A DNA stretch of 64,000 bases from Thermithiobacillus tepidarius DSM 3134 (lineage in GTDB: Bacteria; Pseudomonadota; Gammaproteobacteria; Acidithiobacillales; Thermithiobacillaceae), in assembly GCF_000423825.1 (NCBI RefSeq), contig NZ_AUIS01000010.1, forward strand, positions 1-64,000, read 5' to 3'. This document shows positions 62,175-64,000 of this stretch, piece by piece. The translations under genes and the position numbers were made by a program. The stretch's first letter is position 1, and each line of letters opens with the position of its first letter. The notes under the pieces were generated by a model. The model was not told the DNA's origin, ran no database searches, and saw nothing but the letters and a program-made list of their open reading frames with translations.

Positions 62175-64000
62175 ATGGACCTGACCGACACTACCGAACT
62201 CGCCCTCGACCATCCCAGCCTGTACTTCAACCGGGAGCTGAGCCTGTTGCAGTTCAACCGGCGCGTGTTGGCCCTGGCGCAGGATCCGAAGGTGCCCCTG
62301 CTGGAACGCCTCAAGTTCCTGTGCATCGTTTCCAACAACCTGGACGAGTTTTTCGAAGTGCGGGTAGCGGGTCTGATCCAGCAAATCGCATTTGGTTCCA
62401 CGCAGACCGGTCCCGACGGTGCATTGCCCGAGGCCGTGCTGGAAACGGTGTCGGCGGAAACGCACCGGCTGATCGGCGAGCAGTACCGCTGCCTGAACGA
62501 GTGCCTGCTGCCGGAACTGGCCCGGGAAAGCATCTGCTTCCTGCGCCGCGCCGACTGGACCGCGGCGCAGCGCGAGTGGGTGCGGCTCTACTTCGAGCGC
62601 GAGGTGCTGCCGGTGCTCACGCCCATGAGCCTGGATCCCGCTCACCCCTTCCCCAAGGTGCAGAACAAGGGCCTCAACTTCGCCGTCACCCTGGAAGGCC
62701 GCGACGCCTACGGCCGCAGCAGTCCCATCGCCATCGTGCAGGCGCCGCGGGTGCTGCCGCGCATCGTCAAGCTGCCCACCCACATCGCCGGCCCCAACGA
62801 TTTCATCTTCCTGTCCTCCATCATCCATGACAACGTGGACCGGCTCTTCCACGGGCTCAAGGTCACCGGCTTTCACCAGTTCCGGGTGACGCGCAACAGC
62901 GAGCTCTTCGTGGACGAGGAGGAGGTGGACAACCTGCTCTCGGCCCTGGCCGGCGAGCTGCCGCGCCGTCACTTCGGCGAGGAGGTGCGCCTGGAGGTGG
63001 CCGACACCTGCCCACCCGAAGTGGTCGAATTCCTGCTCAAGCATTTCAAGCTGGAGCACAGCGACCTCTTCCAGGTGCCGGGCCCGGTCAACCTGGCGCG
63101 GCTCATGGCGGTGATCGACCTCGCCAACCGCCCGGACCTGCTGTTTCCGCCCTTCACGCCCGCCCAGCCCAAGGCGATCAGCGGCCACACCAGCCTCTTC
63201 GCCCTGCTGCGCCGCCGTCCCCTGCTGCTGCACCACCCCTACCAGAGCTTCAGCCCGGTGGTGGAGTTCATCCGCCAGGCGGCGCAGGATCCCGACGTGC
63301 TGGCCATCAAGCAGACCCTCTACCGCACCACGCCCAACTCGCCCATCGTCGACGCCCTGATCGACGCGGCGGTGGCGGGCAAGCAGGTGACGGCGGTGGT
63401 GGAGTTGAAGGCGCGCTTCGACGAGGCCAACAACATCGCCCTGGCCGAACGGCTGGAGGCGGTGGGCGCCCAGGTGGTCTACGGCATCGTCGGCCACAAG
63501 ACGCACGCCAAGATGGCGCTGGTGGTGCGGCGCGAAAAGACGGGCATCCGCCTCTACGGCCACCTCGGCACCGGCAACTACCATCCGCGCACGGCGCGCC
63601 AGTACACCGATCTCAGTTTGCTGACCGCCGATCCGGATCTCACCCAGGACATGAACGATCTCTTCATGCACCTGACCGGCGTGGGCCGCGCGCCCAGGCT
63701 GCGCAAGCTGCTGCAGGCGCCTTTCAGCCTGCACGCCGGCATCCTGGCGCGCATCCGCCGCGAAACCGAACTGGCCCGCGCCGGCAAGGGCGGGCGCATC
63801 ATTGCGCGCATGAACTCCCTGCTGGAGCCGGAAATCATCCGCGCCCTCTACGAGGCCTCGCGCGCCGGCGTACGCATCGATCTCATCGTGCGCGGCGTGT
63901 GCTGCCTGCGGCCCGGCATTTCCGGCGTGTCCGACAACATCCGCGTCTTGTCCGTGGTGGACCGCTTCCTGGAACACAGCCGGGTCTACTGTTTCGAAAA
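62175..64000 (+). CDS. ppk: Polyphosphate kinase 1 (3' end outside window)
   Basis: Ppk makes polyphosphate from ATP. The visible 608 codons start MDLTDTTELALDHPSLYFNRELSLLQFN and run to the right edge. The phospho-acceptor His lies in YGIVGHKTHAKMALV. A second conserved His lies in DRFLEHSRVYCFEK at the edge. The N-terminal and catalytic domains look complete to that point. It is divergent from the cytochrome c gene, with 114 bases between. Confidence 0.95.
   Translation, partial: MDLTDTTELALDHPSLYFNRELSLLQFNRRVLALAQDPKVPLLERLKFLCIVSNNLDEFFEVRVAGLIQQIAFGSTQTGPDGALPEAVLETVSAETHRLIGEQYRCLNECLLPELARESICFLRRADWTAAQREWVRLYFEREVLPVLTPMSLDPAHPFPKVQNKGLNFAVTLEGRDAYGRSSPIAIVQAPRVLPRIVKLPTHIAGPNDFIFLSSIIHDNVDRLFHGLKVTGFHQFRVTRNSELFVDEEEVDNLLSALAGELPRRHFGEEVRLEVADTCPPEVVEFLLKHFKLEHSDLFQVPGPVNLARLMAVIDLANRPDLLFPPFTPAQPKAISGHTSLFALLRRRPLLLHHPYQSFSPVVEFIRQAAQDPDVLAIKQTLYRTTPNSPIVDALIDAAVAGKQVTAVVELKARFDEANNIALAERLEAVGAQVVYGIVGHKTHAKMALVVRREKTGIRLYGHLGTGNYHPRTARQYTDLSLLTADPDLTQDMNDLFMHLTGVGRAPRLRKLLQAPFSLHAGILARIRRETELARAGKGGRIIARMNSLLEPEIIRALYEASRAGVRIDLIVRGVCCLRPGISGVSDNIRVLSVVDRFLEHSRVYCFE

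Overview
The window is about 64 kb of GC-rich chromosomal DNA, densely packed with genes, from a gammaproteobacterium. The best evidence for the lineage is the block ruvC-ruvA-ruvB-ybgC-tolQRAB-pal-cpoB-queE-queC-tRNA-Lys, a typical gammaproteobacterial order, with aspS, nudB and yebC upstream. Haem c cytochromes and a tsdBA-like pair suggest a respiratory lifestyle that uses reduced sulfur compounds. I cannot name a genus. I found no prophage, IS element or CRISPR array.

Layout. 0-4.6 kb: a diffusible-signal-factor (DSF) quorum-sensing cluster with rpfG (cut by the left edge), rpfC and convergent rpfF. 4.9-6.8 kb: three small membrane-associated proteins (DUF3618, holin-like, DUF883-like), divergent from a glycosyltransferase-like gene. 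8.1-9.2 kb: a secreted HAF-repeat protein. 9.5-24.1 kb: a long minus-strand housekeeping run (tRNA-Lys, queC, queE, cpoB, pal, tolBARQ, ybgC, ruvBAC, yebC, an acyltransferase, nadA, nudB, aspS and an FmdB-type zinc ribbon). 24.4-27.4 kb: a hexapeptide acyltransferase, a second QueC-like protein and a SoxB-like 5'-nucleotidase family protein. 27.7-34.6 kb: thioredoxin-domain protein, yjbQ, orn, yaiI, a flavoprotein and an orphan PAS histidine kinase. 34.8-36.5 kb: tsdBA-like cytochromes. 36.7-39.7 kb: a MarR-headed redox operon (cytochrome b561, two YceI proteins, a LigB-type dioxygenase). 39.9-43.5 kb: a frameshifted methyltransferase, a hydrolase, a quinone reductase-like flavoprotein and an exported methyltransferase. 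43.7-46.0 kb: a lipoprotein, a small membrane protein and a PRC-barrel protein. 46-46.9 kb: a cluster of intergenic palindromes. 46.9-49.7 kb: gltX-cysS. 49.9-58.4 kb: sugar kinase, SDR, LysR/DoxX, DUF1992, RlmI-like methyltransferase, diguanylate cyclase, ppiB, lpxH, acylphosphatase. 58.4-62.1 kb: an adaptor/TolC pair without a pump and thioredoxin/cytochrome genes. 62.2 kb to the end: ppk, cut by the right edge.

How the genes connect. RpfF should make the DSF fatty-acid signal, RpfC should sense it, and the HD-GYP protein RpfG should respond by degrading cyclic di-GMP. A diguanylate cyclase with a canonical GGDEF motif and I-site at 55-56.5 kb makes the same messenger. The Tol-Pal genes, lpxH and the acyltransferase maintain the outer membrane. 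The tsdBA pair, the SoxB-like protein, several exported thioredoxins and small cytochromes form a loose sulfur/redox theme. Dispersed REP-like palindromes (core GGAGCGGGCTGGCCCGCGAT and variants) occupy many of the larger gaps, and a perfect 20-copy heptanucleotide array separates queE from queC.
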